From Neofusicoccum parvum (taxonomy: Eukaryota > Ascomycota > Dothideomycetes > Botryosphaeriales > Botryosphaeriaceae), in contig CP087213.1 in assembly GCA_020912385.1 (NCBI GenBank), positions 1,302,001 to 1,366,000 on the forward strand: a DNA stretch of 64,000 nucleotides. The letters are read 5' to 3'. Shown in pieces: positions 34,073-46,120 of this stretch. A program made the position numbers and the translations under genes. Position 1 is the stretch's first letter, and each line of letters opens with the position of its first letter. The notes under the pieces were generated by a model. It was not told the DNA's origin. It saw only the letters and a program-made list of their open reading frames with translations, and did no database searches.

Positions 34073-36058
34073 TCACGCCCTCACCTCCCACATCCGAATC
34101 TTGCCCTGCTCGTTCGCCACCGCGAGCAACAGCTCCGCCTCGACGGTCCTCCCCTCGTTCTCCTGGGCGGCGGCCGCGACGGCGCCCGCATTGCCCCAGG
34201 CGACGGCGGTGATGCGGCCGAGCGGGGTGGCGCTGGTGGGCCAGTTGCGGTAGACGGTGCAGGAGGGGAGGTGGACGAGGCGCAGGGCGTCCTTCTTCCA
34301 GCGCGAGGCCATGGCGAGCAGCTGGCCGTCGGGCGAGAAGCGGAGGTGGGAGATGGGGGTGGTGAGCTGGTCGAGGACCTTTGTCGGGGAGGGGTTGGTT
34401 GGGACGACGACGGCATCGTCGTCGTCGCTGTTGATGGACTTGTTGGCTGGTAGCCAGGCGCGGCGGTCGTAGATGTTGACGATGCCGCTGGAGCTGCCGA
34501 CGGCGACCCAGCGGTCGCCGCCGAACCAGTCGTCGCGGCCGCTGCGGCCGCCCAGCGCGATGACGGATGTGCCGACGGCGCCCTCGTCCTGCCAGCGCAC
34601 GCGTAGACGTTGCGCGACCACGTCCCACTCGCTGACCTCGCCGTTCTTGCCCGCGATGGTGAGACCATTGCCGTCGGCCCACCACGCGAAGTCGGCGATG
34701 CCGCCGCGGCTCTCGATGCGCGCTTGGCTTTGCCACTGCAGCGTGCGTGCATCTAGGATGTTGACGTAGCCGCCGCCCTTGCGCGCGCTGCCCAGCAGCG
34801 CCATGTACTTGCCATTGGGCGAGAGGGCGAAGCGCTCCATGCTGCGCTGCTCTTGTTGGTGTCCATACACGCGGGAGATCTTTTCCACGGTGCCGGTGGA
34901 GAGGTTCCAGATGTGGAAGTAGCGTCGGCGGGCGCTGAGGAAAATCCGCGAGTCGTTGGGCGAGGGATGGAAGGCGGTGGTGGTGAGGGGCGTACGCTTG
35001 ATGTGGAGGGATGTGAGAAGAGGATTGGGGTTTGGCGGGACGGGCTGAACGTGATGGAGGTAGAGAGTTGAGGCGGGTCCAGACGAGAGGAGAAGCGGGA
35101 GGGTGGGATGGAACGAGAGGGATGTGATTGCGGACTGTAGAACTCCTGTTAAGTTTTGCTTCATCTTGCGAATCTGGTGCACATACCGGTTGGATGCCAC
35201 TGATGTCCTTTGTGCGCTGGATGTCGAGCACCTCAGGGCGGAATTTCCGCTTCCTCCCTGTTCCCTTCTCTGCTCGGCGTGTAAGGCTATCCGCATCCTT
35301 GAGGAGCTTCGCAAGCGGCTGTGCGGAAATGTCGTCGTCATCAATCTCCATGTCTTCATCCGAGGATGCATCTTCTTCCGCAGAAGAGGCGTCGTTCTCG
35401 GAGATCTTTCTCCTCTTCTTGGAGGGCCGCCTTGTTGCCGGGGTCGCCCATTCGGGGGTGGGATACATCCTCTCAAACTGCCTGCGAAGTCTCCGCGCAT
35501 ACTCTTTCCCATTGATCAAGTCCTCGGCCTCCGTCTTCCGCAGCTTCTTCAGTCTCGGCACCGCAGCCAGGGACACGACCATGCGCTCGTCATCGCTGTC
35601 TTCCCAAGCCGGCGGATCTCGTCCAGCGTCCGCGAAATCTTCGTCCGAGTCTTCGGCAGCGGGGGCGGGGATAAGAGCCTTGGCCGCAGGCGCGTCGGGT
35701 CCTGCGTCCACGAAGAAAAGCTGGGACACCGTTAGCAGGCTGGCCAGTCGAGCCCACGGCCAGCCGGTACACATACATCGGCGTCTGCGACGTTGTCCAG
35801 GTCGTCGGCCTCCTCGTCGTGCTCCTCCTCCCGCACGGCCAGCTCGCCTCCACGCCCGAAGCTCTTGATCCCCTGCCTGAAACCGGCGCTGTCGCCAAAA
35901 AGCAACCTCTCGAGCTCCTCCTCAGTCGCATCCTTCTGCATGGCGCCATCGCCGTCGGAGTCTGAAGCGGCGCTGTCCGAGTCGTAGCGGGCGAAGTCGT
36001 CGGGGAGCTGGAAGGGCTGGTGCTCCTCCGGGCGCTCCAGGAGCGAAACGGGCGCCAT
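34073..36058 (-). CDS. utp18: Utp18, WD40 subunit of the small-subunit processome
   Basis: Nucleolar U3 snoRNP component (UtpB) required for 18S rRNA processing; in yeast Utp18 also recruits the exosome helicase Mtr4 through an arch-interacting motif. Exons are 35777-36058, 35187-35720 and 34073-35134, 625 residues. The N-terminal 260 residues are acidic and Lys-rich (for example ELERLLFGDS and the LLKDADSL helix). The WD40 domain begins at SAITSLSFHP and includes HIWNLSTGTVEKI, GGYVNILDARTLQW, SEWDVVAQRL, GIVNIYDRRAW, ISHLRFSPDGQLLAMAS and C-terminal GKIRMWEV. LFFVDAGPD spans the exon 1-2 junction and is a candidate for the Mtr4-contact motif, though I only infer this. It shares a 311-base promoter with the ankyrin gene. 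Confidence 0.93.
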
Positions 36059-36369
36059 TGCGAGCGAGGCGGGCGGCAGCGGCGGCGGGGGAGGTTGTGG
36101 CAGGCGCGAGAAAATGTCGCGGCGGGATCCAGAAAATGCAGCTTGGTCGGTGTTTCGAAACGCCGACGCAGCGGCGCCAAGCTGCGGCCTGCCGCGCGGA
36201 CTTGCGAGCAATTATAAGCTTCCCCGGACCGTCGCGCAGCTGGCCTGCCTGCCCTCCTCGCCTCCCGAGCGCGGCCCAACGACCGCACTGGCACCGCCGC
36301 GACGACGCATGCACACCCTCTCTCCTGCGCCATGTAGCGCGTAGACCCGCGCCTGCAGCAGCCCCCGCC
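36059..36369. promoter_or_regulatory. Short bidirectional promoter utp18 / ankyrin gene
   Basis: Only 311 bases separate the two start codons, so both genes must share regulatory DNA. GC-rich, without a clear TATA box. Confidence 0.6.
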
Positions 36370-37671
36370 ATGATCAACGTCGAGATCCGCCTGCGCCGCG
36401 CCATCCGCCTCAACGACCTGGTGCTCGTGCGCCGCATCGTCCGCAACAACCCGCTCGTCCTGCAGAACCCGGACTTCCAGGACAAGAGCAACACCTCGCT
36501 GCATCTGGCCGCGCGGGAGGGCTTCACCGACATTGCTGTGGGTGCAGACACCCCTCGCCCAGACCCGGGAGCTGACCCGCGCCCCAGGCCTTCCTGATTG
36601 ACGCCGGCCACGAGAATGACGGCATCTCACGCAACACCGACCACGACACGCCGCTGATGCTGGCCGCCGCCTGCGGCCAGGTCGACGTGGGCATCCTGCT
36701 GATCGCGCGCTTCCCCCAGTGCGTCCCCTACACCAACGTCAATGGCATGGACGCTGTAAGCCCCCCGCCCCGCCCCGCCCCTCATGAACCAGCAGAAACA
36801 TGCGGAAACGAGCAGCACCGACTGACGTCCGCCTTTCCATTTGCTACAGCTTATGCACGCCTCCAAAAACGGCACCTCCGGCCTCCTCCCACACATCCTC
36901 TCCGCGCCGTACCCGTGCTCACCCCTCGCCCACGACAACGACGGCAACACAGCACTCCACCACGCCTCCGCCGCCGGCGAGCTCAAGTGCCTGCGCCTGC
37001 TCCTACAAGCCGGCGCGAACCCGCACGCGCTGAACGCATACGCCTGGAGCCCGATGGCATACTCGCGCACGCAGGCCGCGAAGCTGTACTTCGAGGACCT
37101 GATCGCCGAGCTGGACCGCGCGCGCTCCGGCCAGCAGCAACAGCAGCCGCCGCCGCAGCAGCCACAAAATCCCAACGATGCGCGCCAGTACAAGGAACAG
37201 CAGCAGGCGGCGCAGCAGGCGCAGCAGGCACGTCGCGAAGCGCTGCGCAGCAACAAGGCCTTGCCCGGTGGCGTCAGGCTGGTCACTCAGCAGGACTCGG
37301 AGCTGCCGCCGCCGCTCGCGCCCATGGACCCCATGCCGCGCTCGTCTTTGGATAGGGGTCCTGGCCTGCCCCGCTCATCGTTGGATAGGGGGCCTGGCGC
37401 CATGCCCCGCTCATCGTTGGATAGAGGCCCAGGCGCCATACCCCCGCTGAGAACATCGTTTGACAGAGGCCCTGGTGGAGTCCCTCGCAGCTCGTTGGAT
37501 AGGGGCGTTGCGGGCATGGCACCGCCGCCGCCACTTAGGACGGGCGACTGGAGCCCGGTTGAAAGCAGGGTGCGCCAAGGTTCGGCCGGCGGCGGTACGC
37601 CCACGATGGGAAGGGGCGAATGGAGCGCTGGCGGATTCCATTCGAGAGCGAGGGCGCAAAGTGGAGACTGA
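36370..37671 (+). CDS. Ankyrin-repeat protein with SSLDRGPG repeats
   Basis: Putative interaction adaptor, partner unknown. Exons are 36370-36537, 36588-36755 and 36850-37671, 385 residues; the first two exons are both exactly 168 bases, and both introns are phase 0. Ankyrin repeats are visible as DKSNTSLHLAAREGFTDIA, NTDHDTPLMLAAACGQVDVG and NDGNTALHHASAAGELKCLR, followed by LLLQAGANPHALNAYAWSPM. A Gln/Ala-rich helical segment (residues 200-240) follows. The C-terminal third holds five imperfect copies of PRSSLDRGPG (one reads LRTSFDRGPG) and a disordered tail with GRGEWSAGGF. The tail might be a kinase target (R-S-S-L-D), but this is a guess. Not assigned to a named family. Confidence 0.88.
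37339..37510 (+). repeat. Minisatellite encoding PRSSLDRGPG units
   Basis: Five imperfect tandem units of about 30-39 bases in the last exon of the ankyrin gene, each with a core like CGCTCATCGTTGGATAGGGG. Frame is kept in all copies. Confidence 0.8.
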
Positions 37672-40064
37672 AGAGGCTGGGCTGGAGCAGAAGAAGGTTA
37701 TCGACTACCTGTAGCGCATATTGTGCTTTTGGATTAGAGTATATTAGAGTGATAGGGCCGGGGTTGTTGTTGTCTATTTTCATGTTTTAACTTAAGAAAG
37801 AGGGCACGGAAAAGGCATGTTGGAAAAAGACGGTATAGGCCGCGAGGCGACAGGCACAGAAGGTGGTTTTCCTCATGGGAACGATGAGTTCATTGGTAGA
37901 TATCATTTTCACGTGAATAACCTGAGAAGAAATTCACATCTAGACACGAAAGGTGAGGAACCACCATCACCACCAACGGCCTCAGACAGTGACGACACGA
38001 TTCGCCCACCCGTTCCACACTCCACGTCAGCCCTACGACACCGACCCGCACGATCAGAACGTGCTCGAGCTAGCGAACGTGGGGGAGATCGGTCGCGGGG
38101 GCGTTGGCGTGGGTTGACGAGATCTCGCGCAGCCTCGACCATACTAATGCACATCGCCCAAACAGGAAACCCATGACATGTCCACCAGCGCCATGATTTA
38201 CCCCGCCCCTGCCACCGCCCGCAACGCCAGATGGGCGGCGGCGCAAATCTTCTGCAGGACTAAAAGGAAACTAACGGCTTCTTCCTTTTTTTCTTCTTCC
38301 CTTGCTGCTCCCCCCCGGCTAATAAGCAAGCAGTAGCAGACGCGCGGCGGGCGGGCAGCGAGGCGGAACGCCCCAGCCCCGGGCTACACCAACGCGGATG
38401 CAGGACTGACTGCATGCAACGCAAAATGCACGAGCGGCGCGGCGCGGTGCGGGTGCGGGTCGGCGGTGCGGTGCGGTGCGGTGCGCTGCACTGCGCAAAA
38501 AGCAGCTGCCCGCTGCGGGAATGCAATGCAACCTGCACACTGCATCTCGTAGTTCACAATCACAGGCACGATCACTACGTTTATTCTTTTTAAGCTGTGT
38601 ACTTGAGACGGCTTGCGCCACACGCTCGCGGTGCGCCTCGTCCGCCCCTCCCTGTCGAAGCTTTTCTGTACGTACCCTGATTCACGCGCGTGCAGCATGC
38701 ATCGTCAGGAGAGTGAACACAAAGTTGAGGACCCTTGCATACCAGCCTAATGGATTGGTGAAGAAGCTGCTTTTTTGGATTTCCTCATTATCATGAATTC
38801 AGTTAAACCGTGAGAGAAAAGACGGCACAAGGAACCAAGGAGATAAGAAAGAAAATATCAAGTCCCCCAAACCGTAGAAGCCAACCAGATACAAAACCGC
38901 CTCCGAAAAAAAGACTTCTCCGTGAGCAGGAGACGACAAGGAAAAGAGCAGCAGAGAAAGTAGTAGTAGTAAGTCCGAATGTCCCAAAAACCCCACCTGC
39001 TCGCTACCTTTTGGCCTATTATCAGAGCCGTTAACCCTTCAATTCCCGATAAAATCATGAATCGACTGAACATCAAAGAGAGGAACCAGACGCGCAAATG
39101 ATTGCTTTTGGTCGTCGTAGCATGTCCTTTCGTTCGTCGTTCGTTTCCCATTTCGTCCGTCATCGACAAAAAACCGACTGGAAAGTCAAGAAAGCAAGGT
39201 GTCGCTCGCTCTTTTTCTTGTTCCCGTTATGCTTTCTTTCATTTCGTCCGCTTCGTCATTCGCTCGCCGCAAAACTCGCACCAAACGCACGGATTGAAAG
39301 GAAGAACAATTCCCCAAGGCTGCCTCCACAGCTCCCAAGGCTCTGAACAGCAGGTAGAGAAGACGAATGCTCAGGTAACGACAGGTTCGTCCTCAACTTC
39401 AGACGCTGGAAGTTAAGAATACGGTTGTCCGCCCCCGAAATAGCCCTCTTCTCTATCCAAAATGCCGTCGCAGACGCCGAAAGTAGAATTTTGTTGGGTC
39501 GTATTAACCGGATCCTTTGGTTTTTCCTGCTTCCCAAGAGCACAGCCTCCGCTGTAGAAAGGCTGCTGAGAACGTCCGTTTTGCTCCGCCATGAAAAGTG
39601 CAATGCCATGGGGTTGCGAAATGAAGAGTACAAAAGTTCACCGGCTTGGGCGCCGCAAATGAAAATATGGCAGCACATGCCGGCGAACGACAGCCATGGT
39701 TCATGAAGGCCGCCAAGAATCGAACATATAGGAGAGTCATTACCGTCGTCAATGCCAGAAATGTCGGTGGAAAAAACAGAAAGAGAATGTTAAGGAAGGA
39801 ATTTGCTGGCAGTGTTCATGAGGTGCTCGCAAACCACGTGAGTGACCTTGGATGGAGGTCCGGAAAAGTCGGGAGCGGTCCCAACGACACACAGTGCGGG
39901 GAGCCGGTTATGCAAAAATTACCCCGGCCAGCCTCCACTGAAAAATCATTGGGTCACCACTGATTAGTGTTCATCCTCAGTGCGCCTGGTCGTAGAGCCG
40001 TCTATGGGATCTAGTGACGAAATCTGTCATGCACAAACATGATCCGACTGGTCGCAACCGAAGA
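37672..40064. other. Convergent spacer ankyrin gene / stuA
   Basis: About 2.4 kb with no supported gene. It contains a GCGGT-type pentamer array (38444-38489) and AT-richer patches (37740-37960, 38780-39440). The part nearest 40064 is probably stuA 3' untranslated sequence. Short frames show no domain. Confidence 0.55.
38444..38489. repeat. GCGGT-type pentamer microsatellite
   Basis: Roughly nine imperfect copies of GCGGT/GCGGGT in a GC-rich tract, non-coding as far as I can see. Confidence 0.7.
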
Positions 40065-42147
40065 TTATCGCCGACCGTGCGGGGTGAGCGTGGTCTTGGA
40101 TCGTTGAAGACCGCCGGGAACTCCGCCACCGACTGCTCCACCCATTGTGCTTTCGGTCAGCGTCTTCCTCCGCTTCATGCCGTCGATGTCGTTGCCGTTC
40201 GCATCGCGGCTTGCGGGACGGCCATAATCCGTCTCGTCGTCGTCGAGCTCGCGCATACGCTTGCCCTGTAGACCATTTGCTGGGCTGTACTGGCTCGGAT
40301 AGCCTGCCTGCATGGCGCTCGGAGCCGGGTAGCCATCCGGTCCAGTATTGCCATTCGCAGTGCTGCGGGTGTCGCTCATGACGCTGTACAGATTGCTCGA
40401 AGGCAGCTTCGTTTGTCCAGGAGTGGCGTAACCACTGGTCCACTGCGTCTGGGCAGTGTTGGTGGTGCGAGGAGTAGCCCTTCCAGATCCATTCTGATGG
40501 GGAGATCCTGTCATGTCCTGAGATACATGGTCCCCGCGCATAGCTCCAGGAGCCGCCGAGGCCGTGTAGCCGTAGCCGCGGTTGCTGTAAGGAGCGCTGG
40601 TGTGAGTGTATTCATTGTCGTGATCGTGGTCTGCTTCGTCATCACCAGTCACTTGGCCGACTTGCTCCGATGGTTGGTTCAGGAGGCTCTCAGTCGGCTT
40701 CACATCTGCCTGCTGAACTGGGTCGCCGGTTGCACGCACAGGAGGTGCCATTTCGTTTTTCGGGAACGGACCTGACTGAACCGGTTGAGGGTAGCGCGGG
40801 ATGTTCTGGGCGCTGTATTGACCCTGTTGGTTTGGAGGCGCACTGTACATCTGCCGAGAAGTATCGTAACCCTGCGTGGTCGGATACTGTGACATGCTTT
40901 GCATCGTTCCAGGGGGGGTGGTTGCAGGGGTGGTAGGGACGGAGCGGGTGTTGCTCAGCCCAGTATCTATCGACAACGGCTGGTTGGGTTGCATGTTCGA
41001 GACGCCAGGGTTTCCCCATTCATACGAGTTGCTGGAGTTGCTCATGCCAATGATGCTCGAAGCACTCGTTGGCGGTGTTGGGAAGGTATGAGCTCTGTCG
41101 ATCGACGGGCGCCCTGAGGGGTGAGGAGCAATCGAATGCGGCGACTGCTGGAGCTGGGTGGGAATTGACGGGTTGCTCATGGAGTGGTGGTGGTGCATGG
41201 ATGGTGCCTGCGATGCTGCCGGAGCGCCGATGTAGCGCTGCTGTCCTTCAGGCCGACGACGGTCAAGCGCAGCCATTGCGCTCCCAGTTCCAACAGAACC
41301 CCGCTGGTTAGTGGGATGGTAAAGCAACGCTCCAATGTCGTGCACGAAGAGTGGGTAAAGCTGCTCAGTGATCTTCTCCTTGTTGGCGAAATCTAGCGCA
41401 CGTTCGAACGGAATCCTGATCGGCATCAGTCGAGGTCCTTACATGGACACGTCCTTTGAACTTACCAAACGCCCTTCAGGTGCATGGGTCCAATCTTGAC
41501 GACGTGTCTCGTCTTCTCGCTCTTGAGAATACCGTCGCGACGGCCTCTTGTCATACCAGCGACGTTCAAAAGCTTGGTTCCGTTGATGAAGTGGTTGTCT
41601 AAGCATCATCAGTTTCTGTATCATCGGCTTGATTTGTTGAGCCGTACCTTCGCGACGAGCAACGCAAACGCCCTTGGCCTCAACCTGGAAACATAAGCTG
41701 CCCTCATCTTCCCACAAAGTTGCAGTGACCCGCGGCTTCATTCCGGGAGGCGCAACCTGTCCTGTTGTATCGAACTGGTGCGTGGGCGGGAATCCTTGCT
41801 GGCCGGGAACGGACGAGCCAGGACCACCGGCCGACATTGCTGTTCCTTGTCAGTGTCGAAACTTCATCGCGAAAGTTAACGTGATCCTCACCTGGGAGTG
41901 GTAATGATGCCGGCACAAGCGAGCTGTTCATCGTCGCGGTCGAAGGGGTTGGAGGCATGCCATTACCGTAAGAATTTGGGTAGTAGGAGCCTTGCACTAG
42001 TGAGTTGGTGGGTCCCGGTTGTAAGTACGGAGGCTGCTGGTTGTATGCGTAGTGTCCAATCGTTGAGGGAGGTCCAGACGACGCCGCATGTCCAGGGTTG
42101 GGTATGTGCTGCTGATGCACATCAGCGTAAGACTGCATTTGATTCAT
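40065..42147 (-). CDS. stuA: StuA-type APSES transcription factor
   Basis: bHLH-like regulator of conidiophore and other development in ascomycetes; binds DNA in the nucleus. Exons are 41892-42147, 41648-41839, 41466-41598 and 40065-41415, 643 residues; three short GT-AG introns (49-52 bases) keep frame. The N-terminus [11 protein letters not shown] resembles the StuA start (MNQ..PYMDVH). The APSES domain, about residues 120-225, has [77 protein letters not shown] and [19 protein letters not shown]. The C-terminal half is Ser/Gln/Pro-rich with [19 protein letters not shown] and [11 protein letters not shown], ending in a basic [10 protein letters not shown] that may be a nuclear signal. The same frame stays open upstream of this ATG to 42924; see findings. 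Confidence 0.95.
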
Positions 42148-45100
42148 GTTGGCGTATGAATCGGTCGCGTAGCCGTAGCCGGAAGATTGATGCTGCTGGG
42201 CGTATGGTGATTCCTGCGACTGCCCATTCAACGAGTGAGGGTCGCGTCCAAGCGTCTGAGGAGTCTGCTCCGGAGATGGCGTCTTGAACCCCGAGTGACT
42301 TCCGTTCACGGAGGAAGAGTAAGACGTATGAGAGCTCGCGCTGCTGTTGATGGCCGAGGCTGAGCTGATAGATCCACCCCGAGGCGAGGATGAGTTCGAC
42401 GACGTATTGGCACCCGACTGAATCTGGGGCAAAGCCGGTAGCCGCTCACTCGATACAGTCGGTCGTGGTGCGAATTGAGTGTTGTACCACGATGCGTCGA
42501 CGGGGCCTCGGGAGTGGACCTGCGAGATCGACGGCAGCTCCAGCTTTTCGGTATTGTCGGGGTCTGGTTTGGAAGTGACAGGACGAGAAGGTCGAAGCCT
42601 GCTTGGATTTCGAGTCAGTGGTGGCGATAGGCGGGCAATGGGAGCTTCGCGACAGCAGGTGCAGGATCTGGGGGTGCACATAGCCGGGAGTGGGGCGGAT
42701 CCTGTCGCGGCCTCCAGGCGTCTCGCCGTCATAAGGCAGGGCAGGTGACAAAGCCGCGGTTTGCAGTCGGGCGAAAGGACGGGTGTTTGCTTGGGGGAGG
42801 AGGGAAAACGGAGAGGCGGGCCATGGCCAACGCCTTGCGCGCGCGCGCGCATGTGGAGAGAGCAAACAGAACTGACCTTCAGCTGAAGAAGCTCACCGCG
42901 CGACTGGAGTCGGCAGCTTTGCAAGATTATCCAGGACCGTCCACGGCGCGATGGAGGTTGCTTCCGCGGTGGTACAGTTCGCTGGTAGCACGATACCGTA
43001 CCCGAGGAATTTGGCGAGGACTTGGTCAGGAATGCGGCGCTTGGGAGGCGGCGATGAAGCAGAGCAGACGACGAAAACGCTGGCAGTGCGGAAGGAACAA
43101 GGCCGTCGTGACGTCGTGCCGGTCGTAAGGGAGGCTCAATCGCAGTCGTGTCAAGGCATGCAGCAACGAGAGGCTGATGTCGGCGGGAGTGGAGCTCTGG
43201 GCGGCGCAGCAGGCGGGCGGTTTTTTGTTGTCCGAGAGTGGGTCGGGCGAGAGCCGACGAACAGGCGTGGAGCTGGGGGCGCGCAGGACGGGCAAAGAAT
43301 AGCAGCTAGCAAATAGCCGGACGGTGCTCGCAGTCTAACGGGTCGTGAGCGGTCGTAAAGTCGTCGCGGTTCGTCTAGCGGGCGGTGGCCGTGCAGGATC
43401 TGAGGGCACTGCGGCTGGTGGTCAGCTTGGGGCGCGGCTGGGGGGTTCTGGCGGCGCTGGACGCACCCTCGACGCCTTGCAAGTGGTGCACAAAGAGCGT
43501 GGCCTGGCGCCGGGCAGTGGGGGAGGGCGGAGGTTTAGAAAGCGGAGGAGGTTGGGATGTGAAGGCTGCTAGCGCGGAGCCGGCTGGCGCGAACGAACCA
43601 ACTCTCGCACCTGCCCAGGGCACAGATAGGCGAGCGGTTGGTAGCGTGAGAAGGCTGAGAGGCACGTACGTAGGATACTGGGGGCTCGCGCTCGCTCGCG
43701 GGCGGGCAATGGGCAGCAGATCTGGACTGAATTGGCGGGCGTTCGTTTTGAGGAGCTTCTGCTGCTGCACCAGGGCGTTCTGTGCAGGCGGGCCACGACG
43801 CAGGCGAGCAGCAGCTGCTTGACCGACAGCGAAGCACAAGCCGCCGGGCGGTGCGTGTGCGCGGGTCAAAGAGAGCGCAGGTCTCAAGATGCGTGTGCGG
43901 GACGGCGCGAGCGCTCGCAAGGGCAGTGCATGGACAGAGCCAGCGCAGCGTCGACGTTCAACTCACCTGGCGGGCTGGGCGTTGGTGCGGGTGGAGATCT
44001 CGCACGCCGCACGCTCAATCTAAATTCACTTCGGGCCTGGTGGAGAGCGTGGGAGGGATGGTGTGGCGGCCGAGCGCGAACCAGGTCCCGTGAGAGGCCG
44101 TGAGGCCGTTTCCTCCATGCTTGCTTGCTTCTGGGCTGCAGCGCGATGCGGCAGACAAGGGCCCGCAAATGCACGCAAGCGAGTGGGCGAGACAGGGCCC
44201 GTTCTGCCTCGCTCGTGATTTCTAGGCCACCACCGCCTATCGCCAGCGCCGCCCGTCAATCATCTGCCAATGCGCCCTCTCGCTCAGCCGGCCCGTCCGC
44301 GCACCAGCCGCGCGCAGCCCCGAACGGCGGGGGGATCTGATAGCTGCGCGCCTCGAGCCCACGGAGCCCGCTGCCCTGCCCGCGACCAACAGCGCCGCCC
44401 GGAGATAGTGCGCGCCGCCGGCTTCCCTTATTAAGCTGAGACGCGCGCCGGCAGCGTGACGCGGTGGGGCTGCGCTTCCGAGCATGCCTGGCCGTCGGAA
44501 TGGCAGGCCTGTCCGAAACGACGTTCCCTGCCACGCTCTTCACGGTGGCGTCGAGTGGTCAGAGCAGCCGGGAGACGGGCGCCATGATGTGCGACTACTG
44601 CTCTGCAGGTCAAGCCCGCGCCCCGATGACTAACCCGCGCAACGGGTGATTTGCAGTGCGCTGGTGGGGTCGCCTCAAGCGCTCAACGCTCCTCTCGCGC
44701 TCACCGATCGAGCCAGCGGCAGGGATCCAGCATCGCGCGGGCGGGGCGAGCGGGCGGCACGCTGTGCAGGGCAGGTCCATCGAGGCGTCGCGCGGGTTGG
44801 CCGATCAGCGGCGTGGCTCGCCCGCAGCCAACGGAAAAACCGCGTCCCTCGAGCCCGGGCTGCTGACTGAAGGGGTCGTGCAACGTGCTCGCCGGAGGAT
44901 GGGCAGAGCGGCGCGCCGGGTGCGACAGCGCAGGCATGGCTGCGAATCGCAGCGCGACACCGCAATGGCGAGCGCCTGGGGGCCGCCGCGCTGGGAGCTA
45001 GCGAGCCCGCCCCAGCCAGCGAGGCCAGTCGTGCCGGTCGTCGCGCGGCGGCGGCGGAGAGCTGGCCCGCACGCCCAGAGGGAGGCCTGAGGCGCGCGCG

Positions 45101-46090
45101 GCCAGCCAGCCAGAGCCCCCAGCGCCGCCGATTGTACCACGGGCGTGGTGTTGGCGCGCGCCCGCTGATAGGCCGCCGTGTTGCGGTGTGCGTCGTGTGC
45201 GCTGGCGCTCCCAAGCTGTGTGCGGGCAAGGACAAGGCACGAAGGCAGGCCTCCAAGCCACCCATCGCGACAGCGACACTGGCACAGCCTCTTCACGGTC
45301 ATGATGATGCTCCGCAGAGATCACGATTGCGTCCCAGTACCGTGGGCGCCCGCGACACATCGCCCGACCTGTGAGACGTGGATACGAGTGGCCTCGAGGC
45401 GCGGGTACGCTTCTCCGCGAGCGTTGACAAGCCGCCCGCCAGCGCCAGTCGACCCGCGGCGCTGTGTCCGGCCGACAGCGCGTCTAGTCATGATCTCTGG
45501 ATGCCGTCAGCCGCGCATTCCTTCAAGCTTTCGACGGCGCCGGTGAGCTCGCTGAGGGCGGCGAATGAGCGGCGCTGCCGGCCGCGGGCCAGCTAGACTG
45601 CCAGCCACCCGCCAATGGCGCCTCCAGCACGCCGGCAGTGACACCGATGACACGCCTCGACCTCGACGACCTCCCATGACGCCAGCCGGCCACCGGCACG
45701 CAATCAGGCGCGTCGTACGGGCGAGGGTCTTAGACAGCAGTGTTGCCGTGTAAGGGTGGCGTCGAGCAGTCCCGTATTGTACTCATGCCGATCCATGGTC
45801 CTCCCAGGAGCGCCCGCCAGAGCCAACGGATTTGCCCCAGATGCAAGGGCAGGTCGCACCGCGTTCGCGTGGTTCAGGAATGGGCACACGTTTAATACTG
45901 CCGCCCACTTGACGAAGCACGCCCCTGCCTGCCACCCAGAGCCGTCCACTGTCGCCGTGCCCGCCGCCCGCCTCCGCTCCGGCCTCCTCCACGCGCCCGC
46001 GGCGCGACACGCTCTTCGAGTGCCGGTACACCAGGGCCCACGCGGAGCCCTCACGTTTTGTCGGACACGAGGCCGTCGACGGTCCCGAGA

Positions 46091-46120
46091 CCAGAGCCAG
46101 CGCCAGAGCCAGAGCCAGCC
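46091..46120. repeat. GAGCCA-type hexamer array
   Basis: About five imperfect copies of CCAGAG/CCAGCG hexamers in the gene-free region behind stuA. Confidence 0.65.

Noticed and set aside
34081..34752. Open frames overlapping utp18 in a second minus frame
   Set aside because: Low-complexity Ser/Pro/Ala translation of the WD40 exon out of frame; the WD40 frame is clearly the real one.
39661..39760. tRNA-like AATCGAAC on plus (reverse complement GTTCGATT)
   Set aside because: T-loop-like octamer only; no matching acceptor, D or anticodon stems found around it.
42148..43920. Separate minus-strand gene behind stuA
   Set aside because: Only the stuA-frame extension up to about 42590 looks protein-like; further upstream the frames are Arg/Ala/Pro-rich without an obvious exon chain.
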